DNA of 64,000 bases from positions 13,559,501 to 13,623,500 of the forward strand of contig CM061096.1 in assembly GCA_030770545.1 (NCBI GenBank), written 5' to 3'. The first letter of the stretch is position 1; the number at the start of each line of letters is the position of its first letter. This DNA comes from Macropodus opercularis. Its lineage: Eukaryota > Chordata > Actinopteri > Anabantiformes > Osphronemidae. The position numbers were made by a program, and so were the translations under genes. Positions 13,628-27,420 of this stretch are shown one piece after another. The notes under the pieces were generated by a model. The model saw only the letters and a list, made by a program, of their open reading frames with translations, did no database searches and had not been told where the DNA came from.

Positions 13628-13770
13628 ATAATATAATATAATATAATATAATATAATATAATATAATATAATATAATATAATATAATATAATATAATATA
13701 ATATAATATAATATAATATAATATAATATAATTAAAATATAATATAATATAATTAAAATATAATATAATG
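13628..13770. repeat. (AATAT)n pentanucleotide microsatellite
   Basis: A nearly perfect 5-bp repeat of about 100 bp is followed by two copies interrupted by AATTAAAAT, in the spacer between adap2 and rhot1. It explains the tyrosine/isoleucine-rich open frames there, which are not genes. Confidence 0.97.
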
Positions 13771-13978
13771 ATTGTGACATGCATCATATCTTGTCTCTTT
13801 TTACATGTTCAGAACATCAGATCCAGTGTCAGTTCAAGTCTAGTCCCTGCTGTGGTACAGTCAGAGTCATGACTGATGATAAACCCCAGGTCACCGCTGT
13901 CCCAGCAGGTTAGAGTCCGTCTGTTGTGCTGCAGGAGTTCAGCTCATTGTCAGCCTTGCCATCGCTCCTCTCTGTACT

Positions 13979-16900
13979 TCATCGCTTGTGTTTGATGTTG
14001 GCTTCAGCTGGGATAAGACACAAGTATTGATGGAAACATGGATGTGCAGATATTTTGTAGTTTACTACTCTTCAGCAACGGTTTCAGTGCAAACTAAATG
14101 ATGAAATCATTCAACAACACTGTCGCCGTGTGATTTTCAGCACACATGCTGTTTAGTTCTGCTTACTGGCATAATCCTGCGGTGACATGGGCTTGGACAT
14201 GATGTGTTTGAGGGCGTCCATCCACTCTTTCTGCTGCCTCTCGTTCTCGCACATGAAGATGAACTGTCGATCTGGTGTCTCCACCGTAACACCCCACTTC
14301 CACTTGTTTCCCCGGGCATGCTTCGGGATGTACTCCTTCACCGAGTAACTGTTGCTCTCTGTGCCGATGAAAATGGCCCCTAGCTCTTCTGCATCCTACA
14401 TTCAAAGATAAGAACGGTTCAAGCCCCTAACACACGTTTATAGCCGTCAGCAGCGCCGGATTAAATGAGAAGCGATGTAGTCCCCACCAGCTTTCCTTTG
14501 AAGTAGAACAACTTCCTGCTTTGAGAGTCCAAAATAAACCATCTCCTTTTAAAAGCCTCTCTTCTCTGTAAAAACATATTAGTTGTAAACACTTCACACA
14601 AGATTTTATTTTACATTTTTAAATATTCCTGCGTGGGTGTGTAGGAGGAACAGAAACACATATTCAAATGTACATGTGCTACTATTCTGCGCTATGTCTT
14701 GAACTCAGCCTGCAGCTCAGTGCGTCCATGCGATAAATCAGCTCACCAATGGCCCCGTCTTCTCCATGTATCCTTCTTTGAGGTAGTTTCTTGTAATCAG
14801 TGGTATCAGCTGACAAAAACACATCAAGGTGCAAACCACATTAAACAGACAGAAGCAAGGTTCTAGTCGACTCTGCTAAAAGTTAAGCTTTAAGGAGATT
14901 AAAAGGGAATAAAATGCGTTTACCTCTTTGTCATCTCCTGTCGGATACGCCGTCTTCAGGTATGCATATCGAGCAGCACGAATGGCGTTGAACCATGAGA
15001 CTATTTCCTAGAGAAGAACAAACAGTGAGCTCTTCCACTGCCCCTGAGCAATGTGTATCATAGTCACTATTAATCGGTTTGGTTGCTGTTCATACTATAA
15101 CCATGTAATCCCACCTCAGGACTCTTGTGATAAACATAGAGGTTCCTGATGTGATTTTCTTCTTGGTAGGTGAGCTGCAGCCCATTGACGTGACCGATCT
15201 TCTCTGGCTGAAAGGTGGCGTTCAGGTCTTTGATGGGGATCACAGCTTTGGGCCCTTTGGCTTCCTGAAACACAACAAAACAGTTGTGCTTCTCAGACTT
15301 AGAGGAACTTCTAATGAAACCTACTGTGTGGTGTTCATAGCAGCACCTTCAGGACCTTTGGCCAATACATTTGTTTCCTTCGTGTGTCTTTGTGTGAATG
15401 TGATGGCTCTCATATTTGTAATTACATTGTTTCCTGACCATAAACACGATACAGGAAAAGTCACTTTGTGTGGTGGCTCTGCCCACGAGCTGCAGGTGAC
15501 TCACGTTCTCCTGGTTGTAGTAGGTCAGGGTAAATTCTCTGTCTGACAGGACAAACTTCCTCTCCAGAAAATTTGCATTGTCCTTTCCTTTCTTCCACAG
15601 CATCCCTTCATAGATACCTGGCATCAATAAATAAAAAAAATCACCACACATAAGTTTCACTCAAACTAAAAATGTTTTGATAACATGCTGACAGTCAGTT
15701 TTCACTTCCTGGTTCTGTCATTAGCCAAAGAACTGGTTTTTCTCGCACAGTTCTGTGTGTGTATGAGGAACCACATTTTGTTTTTTTACAACAGACCACA
15801 AATATTTATGCTGCATGATGCATGTGTGTTTAGAAAACAGAGACAACCTCACCTGTAGTATATGCTAATGGTGGATATTTAATTTCTCCAGTAAACTCCT
15901 TCCTCTCATACTTAGCGCGGATCCACTGCTCTCTCAAGACACTGCAGGCCAGGAGCAAGTATAAAAATGTTCTTAGACAAACCAAAGTAGGACACAGCTC
16001 TACTGCAGCTTAAGTTGTCGCTGTTTCATTTATTAGGCTTTGATCTTTCAGCAGAAAATCATTCATGTCTCACTTCAACAGTCAGGAGTTGCACTTCTCT
16101 CTTTTCTGTGTCTACGCTCTCATTGGTCATGACTATTGGCACAAAATTCCATTATGGACACACTATAATGTTGCACTGAAAGTGTCAACATCTGGACGAA
16201 ATACTTACGCACAATCATTCTGCCGGGGGCGGTAGTAGTACGCTGGCACGGCTTTCTCATACAGCTCTCGGGCGCTGGCATTGCCTTTGGATTTCATGAT
16301 CTAGGTCCCCAAAAGATAAAGTTAAGGAGGTAACACAAGCCCAGGAAACAGTGATGTCATATCTGTGATAAAGGGGGGGGGGTATGCTGCCCATACCTCC
16401 ACCCATCCATCTTCCCAGTTGTCCAGCTTTATGGATTTCATCCGGTTGGGCAGACTGCGATGTGTGCCAGAGCAGTTGACACACACGAACACGCCTAGTA
16501 TGTAGGATGCCCACTCTGGATCTGAGGAGAAGAGGATGAGGCGACCCCATGAGTCAGTGTTTGACCTTTCTGAAACCAGAAGCAACTGATTCACATTAAT
16601 CACAGAAAAGGTTTTCATTTGATAAATGTCATAAAAACCTAAACATAGACTTTTTTCACACTCCACCACCACAGAGAAACGCTAGTTATAAAAACCACGA
16701 TTTTATCATGCAGGGTATAACCCAATGAATAATATCCTGCAGAATAAACTTAATAAGTTAATATTTTTGCTGTGCATTCCGTACTTCAACCTGAGCAAGA
16801 CTTTAAACCTTACAGTGAAGTCTACTAATAAAACATGAGGTCTCCAACTTAAATCTACTAAACCTGAGCGTGTTTACTGTAGGAGCCATCTCTAAAAGAC

Positions 16901-17054
16901 ACAAACATGACGATAAGCGCGCTTTTCCGGCGAAGCGGCGAGACGCGCGGAGCGCTCTGTGCTCACCGGGCGCGCCGCAGTCGGCGCAGCGGCTGTTGTC
17001 CTCCCGCTTCAGCAGCTCCAGTAAGATCTTCCTGTTTCGCTCAGCATTTGCCAT
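13979..17054 (-). CDS. adap2: Arf-GAP with dual PH domains 2 (centaurin alpha-2)
   Basis: Eleven exons give 379 aa: 16967-17054, 16397-16521, 16209-16300, 15853-15941, 15505-15617, 15115-15264, 14924-15007, 14747-14809, 14488-14565, 14167-14395 and 13979-14007. The start MANAERNRK leads straight into an ArfGAP zinc finger (CADCGA…VCVNC, C-x2-C-x16-C-x2-C) with the following SGTHRSL, where the catalytic arginine of ArfGAPs sits. Two PH domains follow (from about residue 130, EGMLWKKGKDN, and from about 250, EGYMEKTGP…RRWF). The protein binds PIP3/Ins(1,3,4,5)P4 and stimulates GTP hydrolysis on Arf6 at the plasma membrane (family knowledge). Length matches human ADAP2. The paralogue ADAP1 is similar; placement beside atad5 and rhot1 supports adap2. 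If the donor at 14166 is not used, translation would end after ASKQN, giving a shorter C terminus. Reverse-strand AATAAA is at 13563-13568. Confidence 0.92.
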
Positions 17055-17350
17055 TTCGGTTCAAACTCGAGGTCTCTTACACAAAACCCGCCGTCGAAGC
17101 TGAGCATGGTGGCCGCATTCTGCCAGAAACACAAACTGGAACTTGCGACGGGCTCGGATGTCGCAACTCCGCGCAGATGTGGACGTCCCTCCGCTGGAGC
17201 GCCTCCAAAAAAGTATTCGGTAAATTCCGCACTGCTTTGTTCGGCGGCTTCCTCCACTCGACTGAAGGCAGAAACCGGTCTGAACACATGCTACTTCATC
17301 ACACGTCACCAATCAGACATCACCACGCGCTGTACATCAGACATCAATAA
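17055..17350 (-). promoter_or_regulatory. CpG-rich adap2 promoter, abutting the atad5 3' end
   Basis: The stretch upstream of the adap2 start is rich in CpG. A reverse-strand AATAAA at 17380-17385 is the probable atad5 poly(A) signal, so the two same-strand genes are separated by only about 300 bp of sequence. Confidence 0.45.
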
Positions 17351-18005
17351 CTAACGGTTATTCTTGGTTTTGATAAACCTTTATTTGATCGAAACAAAAA
17401 ACCCAATGTGGATAATGTGTTCATCTTTAATGTACAAAAATCATCGTGGTCAGTGAGATGGTGACTGAAACAGAAGGTTCTATTAAAAGTTATCCGTCTT
17501 TTATGAACAAACCTAAATCCTGAGTGCATCAACGGTACTGGGTGGAGACATACAGACAGCTTTGAAAACAAAATCCAAATCTATTTTACACGGTAATCTC
17601 TTACAAATATTAATAGCTCCTTAAAAGCACTTTGCCAAATGCAAAGAAAGTTCATAAAAGGCTACAAAACACTACTGTACAAAAAAATCCATCACTCTAG
17701 CACCACTTATTTATATAAAGTATTCATTTTCAGTGCATTTGTTGAAAGCACTGTTGAAGTGCTGAACCAATACCTTCAGTTTTCAGTAAGTCATTTCCAT
17801 TTTGGAGGATATTCGGCGAAACCTCGGGCAATTCGTTTTGATTTACAGAGCACTTCTCGTGCAGAGGTCAAGCTCTACTACCTGTTCATCTCCGTGCTCT
17901 TTCTACCGCAATGAGCTTCCTTTTGGTCTCGATAAGAACCAGAGGCCAATGCAATACATCAAAGTATTAGTTCAAGGCCTCTGTGTGATGACGAGAACAT
18001 GTGAC

Positions 18006-21000
18006 TTAAGGAAAGTCTTCAGCAAGATGTTGTAGAGTGCTCTTCTCGAGTCTAAGGTGGATTGCGTCGAGGTAGTGCAGAAACCTAGATGAGGGAAACA
18101 AAATTAACACGTCAGTGTTTTCTGCGCGCTTATTTGCAAGCGCATAAACTTTGACACCTTTCAGCCACACGCTTCACATCACAACAAAAATAAAAACATA
18201 GTCTCACAAACCACATCCTGCTTTAAAATCACACTAAAAAACTGCTGCTGCTGGCCAGCAACAAATGAACTAAAGGCTCCTAACCTTCGTTTCACTTTGC
18301 CCTGCTCCTTAAGCTGCTCTGATCTGCAGATTGTGCGAAGGGTCGGCAGGTAGTCGAGAGACGCTGCTGCTCGGTTTCCCAAAGTACCAACGTTTCTCAG
18401 CATGAGGCTCTCCATCACTTCCTTCCTCCGCTGGACCAGCCTGAAGTACATGAATTCACATTGTTTTTCTGAATTGGAGCAGATGCCATAAAAACAAGGC
18501 CTGGTTTAAAGAGAGACCAATAAGACTCACTGTGGTTGACAGGGACTGTCCTGTGTGAAGCCGTAACCTTCACAATGAGATGCCACAGGAATGGTGAGGG
18601 CTGCTGCGACTCCTTTTCCCAGCTCCCCATCAAGTTTTTGGGCTCCGTCCCAGGCCTCAGCTACGGACGCCCAACACCTGTGAAAGCTCAGCGACTCCAC
18701 AGCAGACTGGACCTCCAACACACGCTCTGCTCTAACCCAGCCCCGTCTGTTAGTCTCAACCCTCCACTCGTCTGTCAGACCATCTTTTATTGTTGCTCCA
18801 ACAGGTGTTTTGCGAATATCTCCCCCTTCTGTCTGAACAAGCAAGGACGAGTCCATGTAGGACATGCTGTCTAAAAAGTCAGCCACTGATTCTAGACATT
18901 GGGAAACTAGGAGACCTTTCACCCTCTCTTCTGGAGTTGGGGGTTTCCTTTTCGCAGTTTCTGAAACTAAACTTTCTTTGACTTCCTCATTTGCCTGAGA
19001 ATCGCTGCGTGACTTGCGGATTGACAGAAACCGGTCTTCTGAGTCCGAGTCGGAGTGCAGTCCATCCTTATCAGCTAGGCAGTTGCGCTTCTTGTTCTTC
19101 TTCATTCTACTGGAAATTTTAACTGGACTGCCATCATCTGAGAAATCACCTGACTCCACTGTGTGCAATACTCTAGTGTGTGATGGCAGCATCTCTGGCT
19201 GCAGACAGGTGGATGATAGTGGCTCTTTCATATTAACAAAAGTAAAGTTTTGTGAACCAACATGCTCCAGTTTGTGGGTGGACGTAGTCAGCGATGTAAG
19301 TGGAAGAGGTAAAAGAGCCTCCATGTTGGAATACAGTAGGTCCACTCCTCGTCGCCTACTGTCTGCGAGCAGCTCCTGGCAAACAGCCTCCTCCTCCGAC
19401 CTCTGCAAACAACATGTACCACATCAGTACTAAACAGTACTGAACCTGCATCATACTACTCTAAAGCAAAAAACAATATGATAATGCAGAAGGAATCTTA
19501 ATACCACTCGTTTGTTTTGTATGAAGTGGTTAAGTTTACCCTGAGCAGTTCCCAGATGTCTCTCTCAGGTTCAATGTTGAACAGTCCCAGCCTTGACTCT
19601 GTGCAGCCAGTGTCACAGGAAGGCAGAGTGGGCAACATGGGCAAGTCTGCTGCCTCCTCATCAGTCTCTGGCTTAAGTTTAGCTTCAATTAAAAACAATA
19701 AAAAAAAGAGAAACAAAAATTAATAAATAATTATATATTAAATGTGGTTTAGGTCACATAAAACCATTCTCAGGGTAATGGCGCTATTCGAGTTCTCCTC
19801 TGTCCTTACTGTGTTGGCCAGTGTGGGTCAGGGCTCTGGTTGTTTGGCGACCCCCAGTGCTGCGTGTCCAGAACTGCAGCTGCAGTAAACTTTGCCTGAT
19901 GTCGCAGCCGTTGAGTTTGAGCAGAGAGCTGACGTCTGACAGGTCTGTCCTCACGTCTTCAGCCAGACACAAAAGCTGCAGGTATGTGGCCACACTCAAC
20001 TGTAGCAGACAAAGAAGAGGACAAATGAAAATCTACAATAAACTACCACCGTCATCAGTAAGTGACACGTGTTCATTCCACTCACCACTGATGGTGTCGT
20101 GAAACGGATTTCATCAAAGCTACCATCAAACATGGCCCCAAAAGAAGGATCTAAAATATTAAAGGGAAAAAATTTAAATAAAGCATTTAGATGTAAAATC
20201 CAGACAGAGTTACATAACCAGTCAACACAGAGACATTACTCACCACTGGTAGTGAGGATGACTGGCCTCTTCGTAGTCGCCATGAATGTCTTGATTGCAG
20301 ACAGAAACCCTGAGTCGTCGTCGAAAATGACGTCCACTTCTTCAAAGAGGATAAGCGAGGTGGCCATCTTCTTACTCTCCTCATTTGGGGTGGAAGCTGC
20401 TGGTGATTTGACACTGAGGTCTTTTTTCTTATTGGTGCTCTCATTTTCTGTCACGGTTTTCTTGGAACAAGCTATAAAATAAAATGAAATTAATAAAATC
20501 AAACTATTTAAGATTGCCAAGAAAACCAAGGTTACACCACCCTATAAAAACATGATGATGAATTAAAGATACATTTACCTGGTCGTTCATTCTTCAAAGT
20601 GTTACGGAGCTGCTTGTTGGTGGGTTGACCCATTTTGAAGAAGTTAGCTAAAGACGTGGGAGCTAGGCCTCTTTTAGCACCTCTTGGTGACTGGGGAAGT
20701 TTCCTGGGAGAGGAAACCACTCTGCAAGGAGAGTTTATCTTTCCTGAGGAATGAAGAAAACAGTTCATGTTAAAATATTCCCACACCTCGCACACAAAAC
20801 AAGCAAACATCATCTCAGAGACCAATATCTATTTTTAAAAATGTCAGCGCTTTACATACTTGGAGAGGATCCCACTCGTACACTGCCAGCGCTGCTGTTT
20901 GTGCTGTAGCTACTGAAGTAGGTGGGTTTGTGGGCATTGACCCCTTGACTGTCCACCTGGTGCGACTGTGTGGCTTCTCTTAACTGGGACAGAATAAGAC

Positions 21001-24000
21001 GGCCACTACGTTGCGATGAAGCGTTCACCTCAAATACCTTTGGAGACCAGACGGATGCTCGCAATTGAACAACCATTATGAAAAATTCACTGATATGAAA
21101 TTACTTCGGCGCTTTTGTACCTTAAAGCCCAACTCCTGAGCACAAGCATAGACTGCAGCAGTCTTTCCTACTCCAGTGGGTCCTGTGATAAGCACTGTAT
21201 TACACAACAGGTCCTCTCCATCCTGTGATTCCTCTTCTCCACAGTCCCAGTCAGAGTCTGCACATAAAAGGCCATCACGCAATGTATATTCAGCCAACAT
21301 GAAGGAAAAGAACACAGGGTCAGCAACCTTTTAATGAGTTACTCACCATTGCTGCCTTCTTCTTGCTTCTTGTCTTTCTGCTTTTTTCTCTCCTCTCGAT
21401 CTGCACGAAGTTTCCATTCCCTTAGCCAACTGCACAAAAAAGGGAGGATGAAAACTCGCCCATATGCGGCAACAATTTCTAACACTTTGTGTTTAGTTTT
21501 GCTGCAGCTCCTCACCTGTGCAGTCTCCTCACTGCAGCACTGTTGCCTAGAATATCACTGGAGTGTTGGGGCTGATATTTGTCCGTCCACAACACATCCT
21601 CCTTCACCACATCTGCAGAACAAATAGAGTTTGAGAGGGGTGATGGCGAGGCTTTTCCATCTGTGATACAGGTTACAGAGGCAAGGCCGTGGGTTCAGAG
21701 GAGCAGGTCTGCTAGTCTCTAGTATATTTGAAAACGTGCAATGAATTGTAAGGTATAGCAGCAACTCTTATTACTCTTACTGATCTTTTTCAGTTGGATT
21801 AACGCAGGTAGTTATTTGTTATCTCACCTGTTACGCCAGTGTCCTCTCCCAAAAGTAAATCATCCACAATAATAACAGAGTCATCTTTGGGCGGCAGGGG
21901 AGAGGCTTTGTCAGAACCAACTGCTATCTCCTCTTTCTCCTCTACCCCTGATCTCTGCGATCGTCTTGTGCGGCCTCCCCGTTTTTTCGGTTGTAGTTCA
22001 GGTGTGAATGTTTTCTCTTGTGAATCATTGGCCCGCTGTTTCTTAGCCACCTTCACTGCGTTTTCTCCTTCATCGTCCATCCTTTTCCGTTTTCCTCCCA
22101 CTGGTTCAGCTGGCAGTGGAGCGTGTGTAACTCCACTAGTGGCTGGTTCTGGTTGTTGTACATAAAATATACTCATCGGGGCTCTAACTTTGAATGCTGT
22201 TAATTTTGCTTTGGATGTTAACATGAACTGATTAAATACTGACCCAACATCTGTGCAAGACATAACATTTATGTATTAGAAAGTCCTTAGACTGACCTGA
22301 GTCTGTGCAGTGCTGCTGGTGATCAGTGCGTCTCTTCAGGAAGCGAGTGAGGAACATATGAACAGGGAAGGGAGGGTTAGAGGTGCTGATCTCCTCCACG
22401 AGTAGCTGGCGAACACTTTCAGACATCCCAGGTCTCCAACCCGAACTCTACAAATGTAAAATATTATTCAGTTTACCTCTACTGTAGTTCTGTTAGATAT
22501 ATTGTACCATAACATGACATTTGTTTACACTATAGACTTTAGGCCATTACTGCCAACATACCCTTTCACAAAGAGATCTATATGTTGGTTTGGTCCTTAA
22601 GCGAAAGGAGCTGCTTGCAGGCAGAAGATATGTAGATGATCTACTCGAAAACTCTTTCAGATGACTCAGTAATGCAGACTCAGGCCATGGAAGACTCCAG
22701 ACAGGGCAATCTGACAACAGATACTAAAAAGTCAGACTGGTCTGTACACAAACCCATCAGTGGGAGCATATACATGCATTTTTCTGTGATGGAACCACCT
22801 ACCAGTTGGTGGTTGTTTCATGTGTACAACTGGTTGAAAGGATGAACAGGACAGCGAGTATGCCTCTTTATTGGCAGCTGTCTTAGCGATCTGTTTCCTA
22901 AAGGACTCAGGTAGGCCGCTCTTCAGGAACTCTCTGCGTGCCTTGAACTGCTCATCATCCTGGGAGTTTTCAGAACACTCACGACTGCTCTCATCAAAGA
23001 TGGACACTTTCCGAGTCGTTTTTTCTTGGACTATCAAAACAAGACCACATCACCTTAGGAGTATACACCTAAAGAGAAATAATGAACCGTAACTTCTACG
23101 AACTGTTACCTTGGATAGACTTTGTATCTTTGGTAGCTTGTGCGGCTTTGCCCAGAACATCATTTAAGCTGCGTAATGCCTTTGAAGGTTTTTTCTTTTC
23201 ACGTGCTACCTGAGTCTGGTCCTCTTCCACACAGATGATAGAGTCCTGACAAAAATTGGTAAACAAATTAGGTTAATTAGGATATGTCAAAGAAAAACAG
23301 GCAGTATTCATGAGGAAAATGGCAGGTTACAAAAAGAGGTGCAAACATGTACCTATTGTTTAAATATAAGCATATCTATTATTATGTGTTCTGTGTTGGT
23401 CTTTGTGTCCATTTGCTTGTTGGTAAATATTTTAAACATTTTATAAAGCTCTTTAAGTTGCTCATGTTATTATTTTTGTACCTCGTCTTCACAGTAGCTC
23501 CTCTTGGTAGCTGCCTCGTTTCGTGATGAACGCCTTAAGGTGCCCTTCTCCTCCACACAGGTCTTCTTACTTTGCTGAATAATTTTGGCTTTCTCCACCA
23601 ACTTCTTTGCTTGCCTCCTTTTTTTAGACTCGTTTAATGTCTAGGTAAAAAGATTAGGGTTCATTTCATTTTTCTGTGCCCATAATGAATTAATTAATTA
23701 ATTAATACGGTTTCCATTTTTATTTAACTGAAATATACTGAAATGACTGTGTAAGACAACTGACTTACTTTATTAGTCAAAGAGAAGTTTAGGCCACTTC
23801 CACTCTCAGTTTTTAATGTAGAAACATCTTTATGAACCCTAGTAAATTTTATCCTTAGGAAAAGAAAAACATCAGTTAAAACACACATAATGTTGAAGAG
23901 TCTTAACACATAAAGTACATACGTATATGCTCAGTTGAAGGGATGTACAGATGCATCATAACTATAAGCATGAGTCACCTGATTGGACTTTCTTTTGTGT

Positions 24001-25889
24001 CAGGTGGGCACAACATCTCTGCAACATAGACGTGTTTGGACTTGTGCGTCTTTGGAGTGGACATCTTCACGAGGCTGTCCGGTGCAGCAGCAGCGGCGTC
24101 CTTAGACTCACCGAGTTTCCTGGTTTTTCTGACGGGAATTGCTGGAGCACTTTCAGGTTTGTTCCTTACTACAACCTCTCTTCTGGACCTTCTTACAGCT
24201 GGGATGGAAGGAGCTGAGGTGACAGGAAATTCCTCTTTTTTATCATCACTCAAAGTTGCAGTTTCTTCTGCAGTATCAAGCGATGTTACAGTCTCCCGGT
24301 CTTTAAGTTTCTTTCTGCCTTTTTTTGCCGGTTCCTTACTTATTGCATTGCTTTCCTGGGTAGAAGAAACAACTTCCTCAGAGGAGGGAGGGACTGCAGT
24401 ATTTTCCTCAGCAAGACCAAAATCCTTCTCTTCAGGGTGCTTTTGCTTTCCATGGTTCTTCCCAAGTTTTGTCTTCGATCCATCCAAGCTGGGTTGTTTG
24501 AAGGCAGCCATAAATTGTTTCCTCTCGGCCTCACTAGACTTGGGCAAAGACTCACTCTCAAGCACTGCTAGCTCTAGGTCCTCTTCTTGAAGAACCACAT
24601 TGGATCTACGTTTTACAGGCAGAACAGTACAAGGGGCCTCAGCCTCAGCATGAGTAGGTGACATTGCCTCTGCTGGGCTACTGGCTCCTTTTCTCTTGGT
24701 AAAGATAGAAGCTAACTTCCCCACAGTCTTTACTGGTTCTTGTTTGGATGAAAGTACATGTACTTCAGCTTGAATGGTAAGTGTTCGGGGCGAGACTTGC
24801 AATAAAGCTTCTTCAGAACCCAGGTTTTGTTCCGTTTTTAAACAGTCCAACTGGCCAACATCCATTTTCTCTATCTCTGATATGTTTTCATTTTCATGTG
24901 CTTTTACCCATTTGTCTTCGGTGCCCTCTTCACCACTATTTTGACTCTGACTTCGCACAAAATCCTCAAAAGAGATTGTGACTGTACTATTGTTTAACTG
25001 TGAGTGTTCATCCACATTGACCTCCATGCTAACATCACACAAAGAGTTATCATCTGGTTCTGGTTGCTTTGCCTCCTGGTCCTTTCCCAAATTTTGTGCA
25101 GCACTTTTGACCTGGTTTGCTTTATCATTTGAATGCACAACGGGCGATAAGGGAAAACTCTTCAGCTCTGTTGTATTTTTTATAATGTTCTCAGATTTAG
25201 GATCAGCTTTATGATCTTCGTCTATTTCCACATGATCTAAATCAATTACAGTGGCAGCGCTCTTTGATGTTCCTGCAGTGTCACAAGCATCATCTTTTAT
25301 CTGGGCCAATAGAGCTGCTGTGTCACTACCACAGATCCCACTGATCATTTCTGTTGGTTCATCTTTGCTTTCATTTGACTCTTGGACAATCAGACAGCTT
25401 GCTTCTTCTGAGGAACTACCAGTTTCAGCCTCCACAAGTTTCCTAGCAGCTTTGCTGGTCTTTCTACCCCGTTTTTGAGATGGTTGTTTCACCGCTGCAC
25501 CTGGACTGATAGTCTTTTCTGCAGATTGAGATACTTTGCAATTTTCTTTAGACTGTTCCGGTGAGCTTGTCTTTTCTTTAGACGATGAAGCCTTCCGACT
25601 AAAATAGTCCATGATGTTGTTTGAGCGTGGAGGTGAAAAGGGTTTCTCCCCAGTTTTGACCACAGGAGAGAAATAGTTTGTGATTGTCTTAACAACAGGA
25701 CTGCTGCTTTCTTTGTGGGATTTGTTGCATGACTGCAAAAGAGTGACAAAGGTGACAAAATGTAATATATATATATATATATTATATATATTGCAGTTAC
25801 TGCATGTCCAATGTGGCCAAACACTGCCAATGAAATACCTGGGTGTCAAAGTCCTCAATGACAGATGCCATAGCCACAACACCAGCCAT
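18006..25889 (-). CDS. atad5: ATPase family AAA domain-containing protein 5 (Elg1)
   Basis: Twenty-one coding exons join in phase to 1842 aa, almost the human length. They are 25839-25889, 23979-25732, 23769-23853, 23482-23640, 23110-23245, 22803-23030, 22562-22710, 22297-22447, 21828-22250, 21516-21612, 21347-21429, 21121-21257, 20860-21037, 20579-20743, 20244-20471, 20086-20150, 19810-19999, 19540-19682, 18531-19402, 18285-18440 and 18006-18084. The 1754-bp second exon holds the disordered N-terminal part with SNVVLQEEDLELAVLE, matching the conserved UAF1/USP1-binding neighbourhood, and SESPIR-like KESPIRIKFTR. The AAA+ core has WTDKYQPQ, Walker A GPTGVGKT and Walker B LILFEEVD, followed by the clamp-loader C-terminal region. 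The protein forms an RFC-like complex with RFC2-5 that unloads PCNA from DNA and brings USP1-UAF1 to deubiquitinate it (established). A noncoding 5' exon end is visible at about 26305 with an acceptor at 25903. Confidence 0.95.
25763..25791. repeat. (TA)n microsatellite
   Basis: A short TA tract lies in the first coding intron of atad5. Confidence 0.85.
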
Positions 25890-26480
25890 AATTTTGACAA
25901 GACCTAAATCAGAAGAAATAATCAATGGAATACACGAAGGAGTTCATAAGTGATTCAGAAGTGTTCACTGAATCTCTTAATCTCATATCTCTTATTTCTG
26001 ATAATTAGATCATTACCTTAATGAGAATGACGAATAAACATAAAACAAACACTTTATACTTCATCAAAAGGCGAACGTGTAAGCCTTGTAAACATTTAAC
26101 AGCACCAACTCAATCATGCAAAGTACAAGCACTGTGTAAGAGCGGTCACAAAATAACAATAAATAACTAATATTGTGGGGGTCGAAGGGCGGTGACATGT
26201 ACATAAAGGTCAACTGTTATGTTATTCCTCACATGGCGCCCAGCAGCTCGTCCAGTTTGTGCGGACAGAGAAACCAGGAAAACAAAGGCTGAGTAAACAC
26301 TCACCGATGATGCCAAGCCGGTAACTTGCTGCAACCCAGGAACTGTATTGTCGTCCTGTTCAGTTCTCCATGTGTGAATGAAGAACACGGGAAACGTCCA
26401 TTGTGCGGGATGGAAATCTGCTTGTGGTCAAAATACCCCCGTAGAACAAGCTAGCAGCCTTCGCTCGATGCTACTTTGAA
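25890..26480 (-). promoter_or_regulatory. atad5 5' UTR and promoter region
   Basis: An acceptor (TTTAG) at 25904-25905 and a donor (GTGAGT) just below 26305 define a noncoding first exon beginning somewhere around 26305-26480, in GC-richer sequence. The exact transcription start cannot be read. Confidence 0.45.
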
Positions 26481-27420
26481 CGCAGCTCCGCTCTGCATAG
26501 AGACCAAAAGCTGCTGAGTTTCCACATGTCCGCCACGGACCAATGACCTCAACGTGGACACTGTTACGCTGATAGTGTCCAAACTGGTCCGAGTGTCAGC
26601 TCAAAATACATGTTTCTTGATGTACCGTGCACTTTCAAAAACGCGCCAGAGAGTCCTCTACGAAGAGCGCCAAATAAACGTGACCCCTGGCATCACCAGA
26701 TCCCACCAATCACAGTGGAGGAAATGCCTCCGTCATCAGCTAACGTAGCTCACTCACAACAAAGATGGCGCGTGGTGTCGCATTTCAGGAAACAAAAGGT
26801 CACAGCGACGCCTACTGGCTCAAATTTAGCATCGTAATTCTACATTATTTTACTAGAAATAAATTAATGTTTGTATACTATTTGTCAAAGGCGGAATCTT
26901 TTCCCAAGACTCTTAATATTCGAGAACATTGTTTCAAGTTACTGATACGAAATCACGTGACAGTCAAGTTATTTTCAGTGACGTGACAGACTGCATATCC
27001 ACCGGTACTTATTTTTCTTAAATATATATATAAATATATATATTATAGGTTTAGATTATCATGTAGTAAACGTGTCATTTGTGCCTAACTTTGCCCAGCT
27101 TTTAGATTAAATAATAACTATCGCCTTGGCTGTTTGACTATATTGTGAACATATGTATAGAATATTGTAATAATTGAATATAATAATATATCATAGAATA
27201 AAAATAAATTCATGTTACATTTGTCTTAGTAATACTAGAGCCACAATCATAAGGATAATCTCAATTTAAAAATTAAGGACAATGCTGACGCGAGTGATCC
27301 TTCCCGGCCACCGTCGTGTCTTCACCGCTTTCCTTACTCCGGCCGGTTTCTTGACTTTCTATCCCACTGCTGCGCAGCTCTGCTCTCGGTTCCTTCTCCT
27401 CTCGCCTCTATTCACTTGAC
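26481..27420. other. Intergenic spacer between divergent atad5 and khsrp
   Basis: AT-rich sequence with an imperfect TA-rich tract near 27015-27050, then CpG-richer sequence from about 27290 that should be the khsrp promoter and 5' UTR. I see no gene. This spacer contains the boundary between the two synteny blocks. Confidence 0.55.

Noticed and set aside
13560..13787. Tyrosine/isoleucine-rich open frames on the minus strand
   Set aside because: They are translations of the (AATAT)n repeat.
15127..15546. 139-codon plus-strand open frame
   Set aside because: It runs antisense across two adap2 exons and the intron between them, with no domain of its own.
19014..19433. 139-codon plus-strand open frame
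   Set aside because: It is the complement of the 872-bp atad5 exon.
24036..24590. Open frame of 184 codons on the plus strand
   Set aside because: It is the antisense shadow of the large atad5 exon, which has clear homology on the minus strand.
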